52,380 bases of DNA. It comes from Pseudomonas fluorescens (GTDB lineage Bacteria; Pseudomonadota; Gammaproteobacteria; Pseudomonadales; Pseudomonadaceae). This document shows, piece by piece, positions 42,172-51,042 of the stretch. Under the pieces are notes generated by a model. That model saw only the letters and a list, made by a program, of their open reading frames with translations. It made no database searches and was not told the DNA's origin. Every line of letters begins with the position of its first letter. Within the stretch, counting starts at the first letter, position 1. The stretch lies in assembly GCF_902497895.1 (NCBI RefSeq), contig NZ_CABVHQ010000043.1, positions 1-52,380 on the forward strand, read 5' to 3'. The position numbers were made by a program, and so were the translations under genes.

Positions 42172-43056
42172 ATGTTGCACGCCATCGATAATCTCGACCC
42201 GCAGCTCACTGCTGACCTCCAGGCCCAGCTGGCCCTGCACTTTCCCCAACGCCTGCTGGAGATCGCGGGCGGCTGGCAGGCCCTGCGCGAATGCGGAACC
42301 GGCCCGGCCATCGTGTTGTTGCACGGGATCGGTTCAGGCTCGGCGTCGTGGTTGGAGGTGGCGCTGCAACTCGGCCAGAGTGTCCGGGTGATTGCGTGGG
42401 ACGCTCCCGGCTACGGTGATTCCACGCCGCTGAGATCTCTGGCTCCTGACGCTTCGGACTACGCCGAACGCCTGCTGCAGATGCTCGACGCACTGGACAT
42501 CCAGCGCTGTGTGCTGGTGGGTCATTCCCTTGGGGCGATGACTGCCACGGCGTTCGCCAGCGGCGTGCAGCAACGGCGGATCAGCCGCCTGGTATTGATC
42601 AGCCCTGCCCAAGGCTACGGCCATCCATCCCGCGCCTTGCAGCGCCAGGAAGTCCGCAGCAGACGCCTGCGTGCCCTGGAACAACTGGGCATCCAACGCA
42701 TGGCCGAACAACGCAGTGCCTACATGCTTTCGCCCACTGCCAGCCCGAAGGCGCACGCCTGGGTGCAGTGGAACATGGCCCGACTCAATCCAGATGGCTA
42801 TCGCCAGGCCATTGAACTGCTGTGCGGCGATGACCTGCTGCGCCACGCACCGCTGTCGATGCCTTGCGAAGTGCATTGCGGCGAAGCCGACGGCATCACC
42901 GCTGCCGAAAGCTGCCTGACCCTGGCCACGGCCCTGGGCGGCACTTTCAACCTGATTGCCGATGCCGGGCACGCCAGCCCCATCGAACAACCCTATGTCG
43001 TGGCGGGCCGCCTGGCCTTTGCCATCAAAGAATCCCTGACAGGTGCATCGCTATGA
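42172..43056 (+). CDS. alpha/beta-fold hydrolase
   Basis: The product has 294 residues. The oxyanion-loop motif is LLHGIGSGSASW, the nucleophile elbow GHSLG is near residue 119, the acidic residue is probably in CGEADGI, and the catalytic His is in DAGHASPIEQP. The layout resembles meta-cleavage-product and ester hydrolases. In this operon, with an extradiol-type dioxygenase, C-C hydrolysis of a ring-cleavage product is plausible but not proven. It overlaps the regulator gene by 4 nt. Confidence 0.9.
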   Translation: MLHAIDNLDPQLTADLQAQLALHFPQRLLEIAGGWQALRECGTGPAIVLLHGIGSGSASWLEVALQLGQSVRVIAWDAPGYGDSTPLRSLAPDASDYAERLLQMLDALDIQRCVLVGHSLGAMTATAFASGVQQRRISRLVLISPAQGYGHPSRALQRQEVRSRRLRALEQLGIQRMAEQRSAYMLSPTASPKAHAWVQWNMARLNPDGYRQAIELLCGDDLLRHAPLSMPCEVHCGEADGITAAESCLTLATALGGTFNLIADAGHASPIEQPYVVAGRLAFAIKESLTGASL

Positions 43057-43889
43057 ACGATTCAGATCTGCTGAAGGACGCTCAGGACAAATACATCGTG
43101 CCGGGCCTGGAGCGGGGCCTGCTGCTGCTCTGCGAGTTCAGCCGGCGCAACCGCACGCTGACTGCCCCGGAACTGGCCCGGCGTCTGGCGCTGCCGCGCT
43201 CGACGATCTTTCGCCTGCTGACGACCCTGGAAACCATGGGCTTCGTCACCCGCAGCGGCAATGAATATCGCCTCGGTATGTCGGTACTGCGCCTGGGCTT
43301 CGAATACCTGGCCTCGCTGGAATTGACCGAACTCGGCCAGCCACTGCTGGCCCGCCTGTGCGACCGCCTCAACTACCCGAGCAACCTGGTGGTGCGCGAT
43401 GGTCGCTCGATCGTTTATGTGGCCAAAGTCTCGCCGCCTTCGGTGTTCTCCACCGCGGTCAACGTCGGTACTCGCCTGCCGGCCCACGCCACCGTACTCG
43501 GGCGCATCCTGCTCGAAGACCTGTCGCTGGTCGAGTTGCGCGAGCTGTACCCGGAAGAACACCTGGAACAGTTCTCGCCCTGCACGCCGAAAACCGTGAT
43601 GGAACTGTTCGACATGGTGCAGGCCGACCGTCAGCGCGGTTTCGTCAGCAGCGAAGGGTTCTTCGAGTCGGCAATCTCGACCGTCGCCGCGCCGGTGCGC
43701 GATCAGACCAGCCGAATCGTCGCCGCCCTGGGGGTGACCATCCCGACCGCGCAGATCGGTCACGTCAACTTCAACGAATTGCTCCTGCAAGTACGCCGCA
43801 GCGCCGACGAGCTGTCGCGGTTGCTCAACTACAACAGCGGCGCGGCCAACGACGGCCAGAACCGCGTCACTGCACTGATGAGGGATTGA
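43053..43889 (+). CDS. IclR-family transcriptional regulator (inside operon)
   Basis: The product has 278 residues from the ATG at 43053, forming ATGA with the hydrolase stop. The winged HTH is at about 33-80 (LTAPELARRLALPRSTIFRLLTTLE), and the ligand-binding IclR domain follows (VGTRLPAHATVLGRILL, RGFVSSEGFFESAISTVAAPV). IclR regulators are usually divergent or separate; here the gene is embedded in the middle of the operon it probably controls. Palindromes upstream of the operon are candidate targets. Confidence 0.92.
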   Translation: MNDSDLLKDAQDKYIVPGLERGLLLLCEFSRRNRTLTAPELARRLALPRSTIFRLLTTLETMGFVTRSGNEYRLGMSVLRLGFEYLASLELTELGQPLLARLCDRLNYPSNLVVRDGRSIVYVAKVSPPSVFSTAVNVGTRLPAHATVLGRILLEDLSLVELRELYPEEHLEQFSPCTPKTVMELFDMVQADRQRGFVSSEGFFESAISTVAAPVRDQTSRIVAALGVTIPTAQIGHVNFNELLLQVRRSADELSRLLNYNSGAANDGQNRVTALMRD

Positions 43890-43890
43890 G

Positions 43891-44688
43891 ATGAGTCTCT
43901 ATCAACTGCAAGGCAGCACCGCGATTGTCACCGGTGGCTCTTCGGGCATCGGCCTGGCCTGCGTCGAGTTGTTGCTCGAAGCCGGCGCCGCCGTGGCCTT
44001 CTGCGGTCGCGACGAAGATCGCTTGCGTGGCGCCGAAGCCGACTTGCGTCAGCGCTTCCCCGAAGCACGGCTGCTGGCCCAGGTCTGCAACGTGCTCGAC
44101 GCGGAGTCGGTCAAGGCCTTTGCCGCCGCCAGCCTGGCTGCGTTGGGAGCGGCCAGCGTGTTGATCAACAACGCCGGGCAAGGTCGGGTGTCGACCTTCG
44201 CCGAAACCAGCGATAGCGCCTGGACCGAAGAGTTGCACTTGAAGTTCTTCTCGGTGATCAACCCGGTGCATGCCTTCAAGGCACAGCTGCACAACCAGCC
44301 GAACGCGGCCATCGTCTGCGTCAACTCGCTGCTGGCCAGCCAGCCGGAACCGCACATGGTCGCCACCTCGGCCGCGCGCGCCGGGGTCATGAACCTGGTG
44401 CGCTCGATGGCCACCGAGTTTGCCAGTGAGGGCATTCGGGTCAACGGCATCCTGATTGGCCTGGTCGAATCCGGGCAATGGCGCCGACGGTTCGAGGCTC
44501 GCGAAGAGCGGGACCTGGACTGGAGCCAATGGACCGCCCGGCTTGCTCAACAAAAACACATTCCCCTGGGGCGCCTGGGCCTGCCGATTGAAGCGGCCCG
44601 CGCGATCCTGTTTCTGGCCTCGCCTCTGTCGGCTTACACCACAGGCAGCCATATCGATGTTTCTGGAGGCCTGTCCCGCCATGCGTAA
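43891..44688 (+). CDS. atypical SDR lacking catalytic Tyr and Lys
   Basis: The product has 265 residues with an SDR fold: cofactor motif TGGSSGIG (about 13-20), NNAG, and C-terminal YTTGSHIDVSGGLSRHA. Where YxxxK is expected the sequence reads ATSAARAGV, so the Tyr is Thr and the Lys is Arg. It still has Ser in VNSLL. It may bind NAD(P) but is unlikely to use the standard proton relay. It starts 1 nt after the regulator stop and overlaps the ThDP enzyme gene by 8 nt. Confidence 0.88.
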   Translation: MSLYQLQGSTAIVTGGSSGIGLACVELLLEAGAAVAFCGRDEDRLRGAEADLRQRFPEARLLAQVCNVLDAESVKAFAAASLAALGAASVLINNAGQGRVSTFAETSDSAWTEELHLKFFSVINPVHAFKAQLHNQPNAAIVCVNSLLASQPEPHMVATSAARAGVMNLVRSMATEFASEGIRVNGILIGLVESGQWRRRFEAREERDLDWSQWTARLAQQKHIPLGRLGLPIEAARAILFLASPLSAYTTGSHIDVSGGLSRHA

Positions 44689-46363
44689 CGAAAATACTGT
44701 CACCGTTGGCGCTGCCATCACCGCCTTTCTCGAGCAGTGCGAAGTCAAGGCCGCATTCGGCGTGATCTCGATCCACAACATGCCGATCCTCGATGCCTTT
44801 GCCGTGCGCGGCAACATCCGCTTCGTCATGGCCCGGGGTGAAGCCGGTGCAACCAACATGGCCGACGCTTATGCCCGCACCACCGGTGGCCTCGGTGTCT
44901 GCCTGACGTCCACCGGCACCGCGGCCGGCAACGCCGCCGGGGCCATGGTCGAAGCGCTGACCGCCGGTACGCCGCTATTGCACATCACCGGGCAGATCGA
45001 AACCCCGTACCTGGATCAAGAGTTCGCCTACATCCACGAAGCCCGCGATCAACTGAACATGCTCAAGGCCGTGTCGAAGGCCGCGTTCCGTGTGCGCAGC
45101 GTCGAAACCGCCATCAGCACTCTGAAGCTGGCCGTGCAAACCGCGTTGACCGCTCCTACCGGGCCGGTCAGCGTGGAGATCCCGATCGACATCCAGTCGA
45201 CCTTTATCCCGATGCCGACCGATCTGTCCCCCCTGCCGATTCCGGTTGCCGTGCCCGCGCCGGAAGCGCTGGACCTGGTGGCCGAGCGTCTGGCCACGGC
45301 CAAGCGTCCACTGCTGTGGCTCGGTGGCGGTGCGCGGCATGCCGGAGCACAGGTCAAGCGCCTGCTGGACATGGGCGTCGGCGTGATCACCTCGACTCAG
45401 GGCCGCGGCGTGGTCAACGAAGATGACGAGCGCTGCCTCGGCGCGTTCTCGCAAAACAAGCTGGTTGAGCAGTTCCTGCAAAGCTGCGACGCGCTGCTGA
45501 TCGCCGGTTCGCGCCTGCGCAGCAACGAGACCTTCAAGTACGCGCTGAAGCTGCCACGCAATACCCTGCGTATCGACGCCAACCCGGCCATCGAAGGCCG
45601 CAGCTATAACAGCGAGCTGTTCATCTGTGGCGACTCGGCCCTGGCCCTCGAAGGCCTGGCTGATCGTCTCGAAGGCCGCCTGCAGATCGACCCGACCTTC
45701 CTTGCCGAACTCAAGGACGTCCGCGAAAAATCCCGGGCCCAGCTGATCGCCGACCTCGGCCCTTACTCGGCGATGGTCGAGCAGCTGCAAGCCATTACCG
45801 GGCGCAATTTCTCCTGGGTGCGCGACGTGACACTGTCCAACAGCATCTGGGGCAACCGCCTGCTGACGCTGTTTCATCCGCGCGCAGGCGTACATGCCTT
45901 GGGCGGCGGCATTGGTCAGGGCCTGTCGATGGGCATCGGCGCCGCCGTGGCCGCTGCTGAAACCGCGCCTGAGCGCAAGGTCTTCGCCCTCGCCGGTGAC
46001 GGCGGTTTCATTCTCAACCTCGGCGAGCTGGCGACCCTGGTGCAGGAGCAGGCCAACGTGGTGATCCTGCTGATGAACGATCAGCGTTACGGGGTGATCC
46101 GCAACATCCAGGACGCGGTCTATGGCAGCCGTCACTGCTACGTCGACCTGCACACTCCGGACTACTCCAAGCTGGCCGAATCCCTGAGCCTGCGCCACGG
46201 CCTGGTGAGCGACCTGAAGGATTTCGGCCGCGTGGTCGACGGCGCGCTGGCTCAACCCGGGCCGTTCCTGCTGGAAGTCGACATGCTCAGCGTCGGCAGC
46301 TTCGCCACCCAGTTCGCCGGTCCGCCCAACAGCGAAACCAAAGCGCAGAAAGCCACGGCCTGA
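44681..46363 (+). CDS. thiamine-diphosphate-dependent decarboxylase-like enzyme
   Basis: The product has 560 residues from the ATG at 44681; an upstream extension would overlap the SDR. Three ThDP-enzyme domains are visible. The N-terminal Pyr domain has the activating Glu in ARGEAGATNMADAYA, the middle domain is around LLWLGGGARHAG, and the C-terminal PP domain has GDGGFILNLGELATL...NDQRYG as the Mg-ThDP site. The nearest families are acetolactate synthase-like and benzoylformate decarboxylase-like proteins. It would decarboxylate or ligate a 2-oxo acid. The reaction is not assignable from sequence. Confidence 0.9.
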   Translation: MRNENTVTVGAAITAFLEQCEVKAAFGVISIHNMPILDAFAVRGNIRFVMARGEAGATNMADAYARTTGGLGVCLTSTGTAAGNAAGAMVEALTAGTPLLHITGQIETPYLDQEFAYIHEARDQLNMLKAVSKAAFRVRSVETAISTLKLAVQTALTAPTGPVSVEIPIDIQSTFIPMPTDLSPLPIPVAVPAPEALDLVAERLATAKRPLLWLGGGARHAGAQVKRLLDMGVGVITSTQGRGVVNEDDERCLGAFSQNKLVEQFLQSCDALLIAGSRLRSNETFKYALKLPRNTLRIDANPAIEGRSYNSELFICGDSALALEGLADRLEGRLQIDPTFLAELKDVREKSRAQLIADLGPYSAMVEQLQAITGRNFSWVRDVTLSNSIWGNRLLTLFHPRAGVHALGGGIGQGLSMGIGAAVAAAETAPERKVFALAGDGGFILNLGELATLVQEQANVVILLMNDQRYGVIRNIQDAVYGSRHCYVDLHTPDYSKLAESLSLRHGLVSDLKDFGRVVDGALAQPGPFLLEVDMLSVGSFATQFAGPPNSETKAQKATA

Positions 46364-46373
46364 GGACTTCGCC

Positions 46374-47177
46374 ATGTTGCATATCACCATGATCGGCTGC
46401 GGCGCCATTGGCGTCGGCGTGCTCGAACTGCTGGAGCAGGACCCGCAGCTGTGCGTCGACTATGTCATCGCCTCGGCCGGGTCTGAAGAGCTGGTGCGCC
46501 AGCGTCTGGCCAGCTTCAAGCAGCCGCCGCAAGTGCTGACCGCGTTGCCGGCCGACGCCCGCCCTGACCTGCTGGTCGAGTGCGCCGGCCACCGCGCCAT
46601 CGAAGAACATGTGTTGCCAGCGTTGGAACGCGGCATCGCCTGCCTGATTGTCTCGGTCGGCGCGTTGTCCGAAGTCGGCCTGGTCGAACGCCTGGAAGCC
46701 GCGGCCGAGCGCGGTCAGACCCGCATCGAACTGCTGCCCGGCGCCATCGGTGGCATTGATGCCTTGTCCGCGGCCAAGGTCGGCGGCCTCGATTCGGTCA
46801 ACTACACCGGGCGCAAACCGGCTAAAGCCTGGAAAAACACCCCCGGCGAACAGGTTTGTGATCTGGACAGCATTACCGAAGCCACCGTGATTTTTCAGGG
46901 CAGCGCCCGCGAAGCGGCGCGGCTCTACCCGAAAAACGCCAACGTCGCCGCGACCTTGTCGCTGGCCGGGCTCGGCCTGGATCGGACCCACGTGACGCTG
47001 ATCGCCGATCCGCTGAGTGAGGAAAACGTCCACCACTTCGAAGCTCGCGGTGCCTTTGGCGGATTCGAATTGAGCCTGCGCGGCAAACCGCTGCTCGCCA
47101 ACCCGAAGACCTCGGCGCTGACCGTCTACAGCGTAGTCCGTGCCCTGGGCAACCACGCCCATGCGATTTCCATATGA
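46374..47177 (+). CDS. L-aspartate dehydrogenase
   Basis: The product has 267 residues. The Rossmann motif is MIGCGAIGVGVLELLE. ELLPGAIGGIDALSAAK and PKNANVAATLSLAGLGLDRTHV are the AspDH family's core, with the late His-containing VHHFEARGAFGGFEL. The enzyme interconverts L-aspartate and iminosuccinate (then oxaloacetate and ammonia) with NAD(P). Its presence in a catabolic operon rather than with nadA/nadC indicates nitrogen handling, not NAD synthesis. From memory, the characterised AspDH of P. aeruginosa PAO1 lies in a similar gene neighbourhood. Confidence 0.9.
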   Translation: MLHITMIGCGAIGVGVLELLEQDPQLCVDYVIASAGSEELVRQRLASFKQPPQVLTALPADARPDLLVECAGHRAIEEHVLPALERGIACLIVSVGALSEVGLVERLEAAAERGQTRIELLPGAIGGIDALSAAKVGGLDSVNYTGRKPAKAWKNTPGEQVCDLDSITEATVIFQGSAREAARLYPKNANVAATLSLAGLGLDRTHVTLIADPLSEENVHHFEARGAFGGFELSLRGKPLLANPKTSALTVYSVVRALGNHAHAISI

Positions 47178-47189
47178 ATGCAGCTACTA

Positions 47190-47271
47190 GCGGCAAGCTT
47201 CAAGCGGCAAGCAAGGGCGTAGCGCATCGCCCTTGCTTCCTCTTGCAGCTTGCAGCTTGCAGCTTGAAGCT
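47190..47271. repeat. intra-operon repeat and hairpin
   Basis: Perfect 11-bp arms AAGCAAGGGCG and CGCCCTTGCTT flank TAGCGCAT. On either side lie AAGCTTCAAGC and three tandem copies of CTTGCAG ending in CTTGAAGCT, a common Pseudomonas intergenic repeat type. It fills the only sizeable gap (106 bp) after the transporter genes in the operon, between aspartate dehydrogenase and aldehyde dehydrogenase. It may adjust relative expression of the two halves. Confidence 0.8.
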
Positions 47272-47283
47272 GAGGTACCTCTT

Positions 47284-48780
47284 ATGACTCTCGAACAGAC
47301 TTTACCGATCTGCATTGCCGGCGACTGGCGACTGGGGTGCGGCGAGCGCTACGCCACCTGCTACCCGGCCACCGGCGAAGCAGTGGCCTGGCTCAACGCC
47401 GCCAGCGTCGAAGACGTTGAAGACGCCGTGCAAGGCGCCCATCAAGCATTTCTGCACAGCGGTTGGGCGCAGCGCAAACCCCACGAACGCGCCGGCGTGC
47501 TGTATCGCATCGCCGAGCTGATCCGTCAGCGCAGTGAAGAACTGGCGCAATTGCAGCGTCAGGACAACGGCAAACCGATCAATGAAACCCGCGCCCTGGT
47601 GGCCAGCGCCGCCGGCACCTTCCAGTTCTTCGCCGCGGCCTGTGAAACCCTGGAAGAAACCATCACCCCGTCGCGCGGTGATTTCGTCAGCATGAGCGTC
47701 TACGAGCCGATGGGCGTGATCGCCGCGATCACCCCGTGGAACTCGCCGATTGCCAGCGAAGCGCAGAAGGTCGCTCCAGCCCTGGCCGCCGGCAATGCGG
47801 TGGTGATCAAGCCGGCGGAAATCACACCGCTGATGGCCTTGCAACTGGCCCGCATCTGCGAAGACGCCGGGTTGCCCAAAGGTCTGCTCAGCGTGCTGCC
47901 TGGCAAAGGTTCTGTGCTCGGTGATGCACTGACCCGCCACCCCCTGGTCAAGCGCGTATCGTTTACCGGTGGCACCAAAACCGGCAAGCACATTGCCCAC
48001 ATCGCCGCCGACAAAATGATGCCGGTGTCGCTGGAACTGGGCGGTAAATCGCCGACCATCGTCCTCGATGACGCCGATCTCGACCACGCTGTGGCCGGGG
48101 TGTTATATGGCATCTTCAGCTCCTCGGGCGAGGCCTGCATCGCCGGTTCGCGATTGTTCGTCGCCCGAGGGTTGTACGAGCCCTTCATGGCGCGCCTGGC
48201 GGCGGCGGCGGCCGAGCTGCGCCTCGGGGATCCTTGCGACGAGCGCACGCAAATGGGTCCGCTGATCAGCGCCGGCCACCGCGACTCGGTGGAGCGCTAC
48301 GTCGCGCTGGGGCTGGCCGAAGGTGGACGCCTGCGCCTCGGCGGCCAACGGCCGAGCGGCGGAATATATGACCAGGGTTACTACTACCCGCCGACCATCC
48401 TCGAAGGCTTGAACAACAGCCAGCATGTCTGCCAGGAAGAGATCTTCGGCCCGGTGCTGGTGGCCATGCCCTTCGATGACGAAGCGCAATTGCTCGAACA
48501 GGCCAACGACAGCCTGTACGCCCTCGCCGCCGGGATCTGGAGCCGCGACTACAAACGCGCCTGGACCCTGGGACGCAAGATCCAGGCGGGCACCGTATGG
48601 ATCAACACCTACAAGCAGTTCTCGATTTCCACGCCATTCGGCGGCTGGCGCGACAGCGGCCTGGGCCGTGAAAAGGGTCGCCTGGGCATCCTGCAGTACA
48701 TGGAACAGAAAAGCCTCTATTGGGGCATGAATGAACAGCCACTGGCCTGGGCCGGTGTGTCACCAGAGGTAGGGTTATGA
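47284..48780 (+). CDS. NAD(P)-dependent aldehyde dehydrogenase
   Basis: The product has 498 residues from the ATG at 47284. The general-base Glu is in LELGGKSP, the catalytic Cys is in SSSGEACIAGSR, and the cofactor motif VSFTGGTKTGK and ITPWNSPI are present. The closest sub-family by these motifs is the semialdehyde dehydrogenase group of aromatic catabolism (DmpC/HpaE-like); the exact substrate is open. It overlaps the VOC gene by 4 nt. Confidence 0.92.
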   Translation: MTLEQTLPICIAGDWRLGCGERYATCYPATGEAVAWLNAASVEDVEDAVQGAHQAFLHSGWAQRKPHERAGVLYRIAELIRQRSEELAQLQRQDNGKPINETRALVASAAGTFQFFAAACETLEETITPSRGDFVSMSVYEPMGVIAAITPWNSPIASEAQKVAPALAAGNAVVIKPAEITPLMALQLARICEDAGLPKGLLSVLPGKGSVLGDALTRHPLVKRVSFTGGTKTGKHIAHIAADKMMPVSLELGGKSPTIVLDDADLDHAVAGVLYGIFSSSGEACIAGSRLFVARGLYEPFMARLAAAAAELRLGDPCDERTQMGPLISAGHRDSVERYVALGLAEGGRLRLGGQRPSGGIYDQGYYYPPTILEGLNNSQHVCQEEIFGPVLVAMPFDDEAQLLEQANDSLYALAAGIWSRDYKRAWTLGRKIQAGTVWINTYKQFSISTPFGGWRDSGLGREKGRLGILQYMEQKSLYWGMNEQPLAWAGVSPEVGL

Positions 48781-49742
48781 GCGTTTCAGGCATAGATGAA
48801 GTCACCTACGGCGTCGAGGACCTCGACACCAGCGCGCGGTTCTTCAGCGACTGGGGCCTGACTAAGGTCAGCGAGCAGGCCGATGAAGTGATCTTCGAAA
48901 CCCTCAACGGCTGCCGCGTGGTCCTCGCCGACATCAACAAAGCCGGCTTGCCGCCGGCCATCGAAGCCGGTTCGACGGTGCGCGAAGTGGTCTGGGGTGT
49001 CGAAACCGCGGCTGATCTTGCGCTCTACAGCCAACGCATCGCCCAGGATCCTGGCTTCATCTCCGCCGGCGGGCGCATCGGTTGCACCGACCCCAATGGC
49101 CTGGCGATCCGCCTGCAAGTGACCCGCAAGCGTGAGCTGCAGATCGAGTGCAGCGGGCATAACACCTGGCAGACCAAAGGCCGGATCAACAAGGCGGCGC
49201 CGATCTACGAGCGCGCCACGCCGATCGAAGTCGGTCATGTGGTGTTTTTCGTCAAGGACGTGAACGCCTGCGAAGCCTTCTATCACGAGCGATTCGGCTT
49301 CCAGGCCTCGGACCGCTATCCGGATCGCGGGGCTTTCCTGCGCACCGCCGAAGAAGGCGGCCACCACGACCTGTTCATGCTGCAACTGCCCGCACCCCGG
49401 GCCGGGCTGAACCACGTCGCCTTCACCGTGCGCGACGTGCATGAAGTTTTCGGTGGTGGCATGCACATCTCCCGCTGCGGCTGGGCAACGGAAATCGGCC
49501 CCGGTCGGCACCCGGTGTCCTCGGCATTTTTCTGGTACTTCAAGAACCCGGCCGGCGCGCTGGTGGAGTACTACGCCGACGAAGACCAACTGACCGGCGA
49601 GTGGCAGCCGCGGGCCTTCGAGCCTGGCCCGACCATGTTCGCCGAATGGGCGATTGCCGGCGGCATCGATGGCAATACCCGACGCCAGCAACATGTCGAA
49701 GCGCCGCAAGGCAAATTCCTCACCGACAAGCCGAAACCCTGA
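48777..49742 (+). CDS. two-domain VOC / extradiol-type dioxygenase
   Basis: The product has 321 residues with two tandem VOC modules (about 5-120 and 143-265). The second module keeps a 2-His-1-Glu metal triad: His in IEVGHVVFFVKD, His in GLNHVAFTVRD, Glu in GALVEYYADED. The first lacks it, as in type I extradiol dioxygenases. A C-terminal tail of about 55 residues follows. The likely action is Fe(II)-dependent ring cleavage of a catechol-type or related intermediate, although non-ring VOC activities exist. Confidence 0.85.
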   Translation: MSVSGIDEVTYGVEDLDTSARFFSDWGLTKVSEQADEVIFETLNGCRVVLADINKAGLPPAIEAGSTVREVVWGVETAADLALYSQRIAQDPGFISAGGRIGCTDPNGLAIRLQVTRKRELQIECSGHNTWQTKGRINKAAPIYERATPIEVGHVVFFVKDVNACEAFYHERFGFQASDRYPDRGAFLRTAEEGGHHDLFMLQLPAPRAGLNHVAFTVRDVHEVFGGGMHISRCGWATEIGPGRHPVSSAFFWYFKNPAGALVEYYADEDQLTGEWQPRAFEPGPTMFAEWAIAGGIDGNTRRQQHVEAPQGKFLTDKPKP

Positions 49743-49758
49743 GACGGAGGTCAATGAG

Positions 49759-49986
49759 ATGAGCAATACCGAACCCTACCTGGAACAGCATCAGGCCCGC
49801 AAACGGCCCAATACCCAGTTCGAAGAGTTGCTCGGCGACTCCATCGAGCGCGCCTTTGGCAACGGAGTGACCGAGCTGCCCGACCTGCTCGCGCACCTGA
49901 ACCTGGCCGGGCCGCCCTGCCCGTTGACCACCGGAGAGTGGACAGCGGATGCCTATAAAACCCTGATGGCTCGGCTGGGCGAATGA
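49759..49986 (+). CDS. small recombinase-type HTH protein
   Basis: The product has 75 residues from the ATG at 49759. The second half, ELPDLLAHLNLAGPPCPLTT followed by GEWTADAYKTLMARLG, resembles the helix-turn-helix of serine-recombinase 'Recombinase' domains (LNxxGxxTPxGxxWTxxxVxxxLxR). Similar free-standing small proteins occur next to Rieske oxygenase genes as I recall. The opening YLEQHQARKRPNTQFEELLGD seems family-specific. The function is unknown; it may be a DNA-binding or oxygenase-associated subunit. Confidence 0.7.
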   Translation: MSNTEPYLEQHQARKRPNTQFEELLGDSIERAFGNGVTELPDLLAHLNLAGPPCPLTTGEWTADAYKTLMARLGE

Positions 49987-50007
49987 CTCGCCGGAGGTAA
50001 CCAAGAA

Positions 50008-51042
50008 ATGAATATGAATACAACCGTCGATCCTGCAGAAAACCTCTTGGCCAATGGCTTGAAGAACCTCTGGTTCCCGGTCTTGCCTTCCGATCAGTTG
50101 GGCGAAAAACCGCTGTCGATCCGTCGACTGGGCTACAAGATCGCCCTGTGGCGGGACAATGACGGCAGCGTCCATGCCCTCGAAGATCACTGCCCCCATC
50201 GCGGCGCTCCGTTGTCCCAGGGCCCGGTGCTGGGTGACCGGCTGCAATGTCCTTATCACGGCGTCGAAGTGCGCTGCGACGGCACCGTCACCAAAGTCCC
50301 CGGCAGCCCGGGTTGCAAACTCGAAGGCAGCCGCCCGACACGGATGTTCCACTCCCGCGAAGCCGCCGGAGCAATCTTCCTCTACAACGCCGCCGAACCG
50401 CATGTGGACACCCCGCCGGAGCTGGTCCTGCCAGAGCAACTGACCTCCCCGGAATGGAGCAGCTTCATCTGCTACACCGAATGGAAAGGCGATTATCGCT
50501 ACGTGATCGACAATGTCATGGACCCGATGCACGGCACGTATCTGCACAAGATGTCGCACTCCATGAGCGAAGGCGAAGCCACCGCCAGGTTCGTTACCCG
50601 CGACACCGACAACGGTTTCTTCTTTGAGAAGGAAGGCCAGCGCGGGGTGAATTTCGACTGGACCGAATTCATGGACAACGGCTGCCACTGGCTGCGTCTG
50701 GAAATCCCCTACCCGAAAACCGGCGGCCCGGGCGGCAACTTCACCATCATCGGCAGTTACACACCGAGCAGCCGTTCCTTGTCGGCGGTGTTCCACTGGC
50801 GCTGCCGTCCGCTGACCGGCTGGCAGCGCGACACCTGGCGCTTCCTCTACAAAAACCGCCTGGAAGCCCGGCACTGGGCCGTGCTGGAGCAGGATCGGGT
50901 GCTGCTCGAATTCATGGAACCGGACGCCAACCAGCGGGAAAACCTTTACCAGCATGACCTGGGTGTGGTGCGCCTGCGCCGCTACCTGAAAAACGCGGCC
51001 AAGGCTCAACTGGAGCTGATCAACGCGAAGCTGCTGCCATGA
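50008..51042 (+). CDS. Rieske non-heme iron oxygenase, catalytic subunit
   Basis: The product has 344 residues. The [2Fe-2S] Rieske motif is CPHRG...CPYHG (residues about 56-80), and the mononuclear iron site is in DNVMDPMHGTYLH, with Asp and two His. The length and single-subunit layout match VanA-type monooxygenases (aryl O-demethylases, hydroxylases), electrons coming from the reductase encoded two genes later. The start is the ATG at 50008; a second Met is two codons later. The stop overlaps the next small gene as ATGA. Confidence 0.92.
   Translation: MNMNTTVDPAENLLANGLKNLWFPVLPSDQLGEKPLSIRRLGYKIALWRDNDGSVHALEDHCPHRGAPLSQGPVLGDRLQCPYHGVEVRCDGTVTKVPGSPGCKLEGSRPTRMFHSREAAGAIFLYNAAEPHVDTPPELVLPEQLTSPEWSSFICYTEWKGDYRYVIDNVMDPMHGTYLHKMSHSMSEGEATARFVTRDTDNGFFFEKEGQRGVNFDWTEFMDNGCHWLRLEIPYPKTGGPGGNFTIIGSYTPSSRSLSAVFHWRCRPLTGWQRDTWRFLYKNRLEARHWAVLEQDRVLLEFMEPDANQRENLYQHDLGVVRLRRYLKNAAKAQLELINAKLLP

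Noticed and set aside
42864..43053. Longer N-terminus for the IclR regulator
   Set aside because: The extension runs in another frame through the hydrolase gene and is His/Arg rich; the ATGA overlap at 43053 is the natural start.
44975..46408. 477-codon open frame on the minus strand
   Set aside because: It is antisense to the ThDP enzyme gene, low-complexity (His, Gln, Arg rich), with no RBS or motifs.
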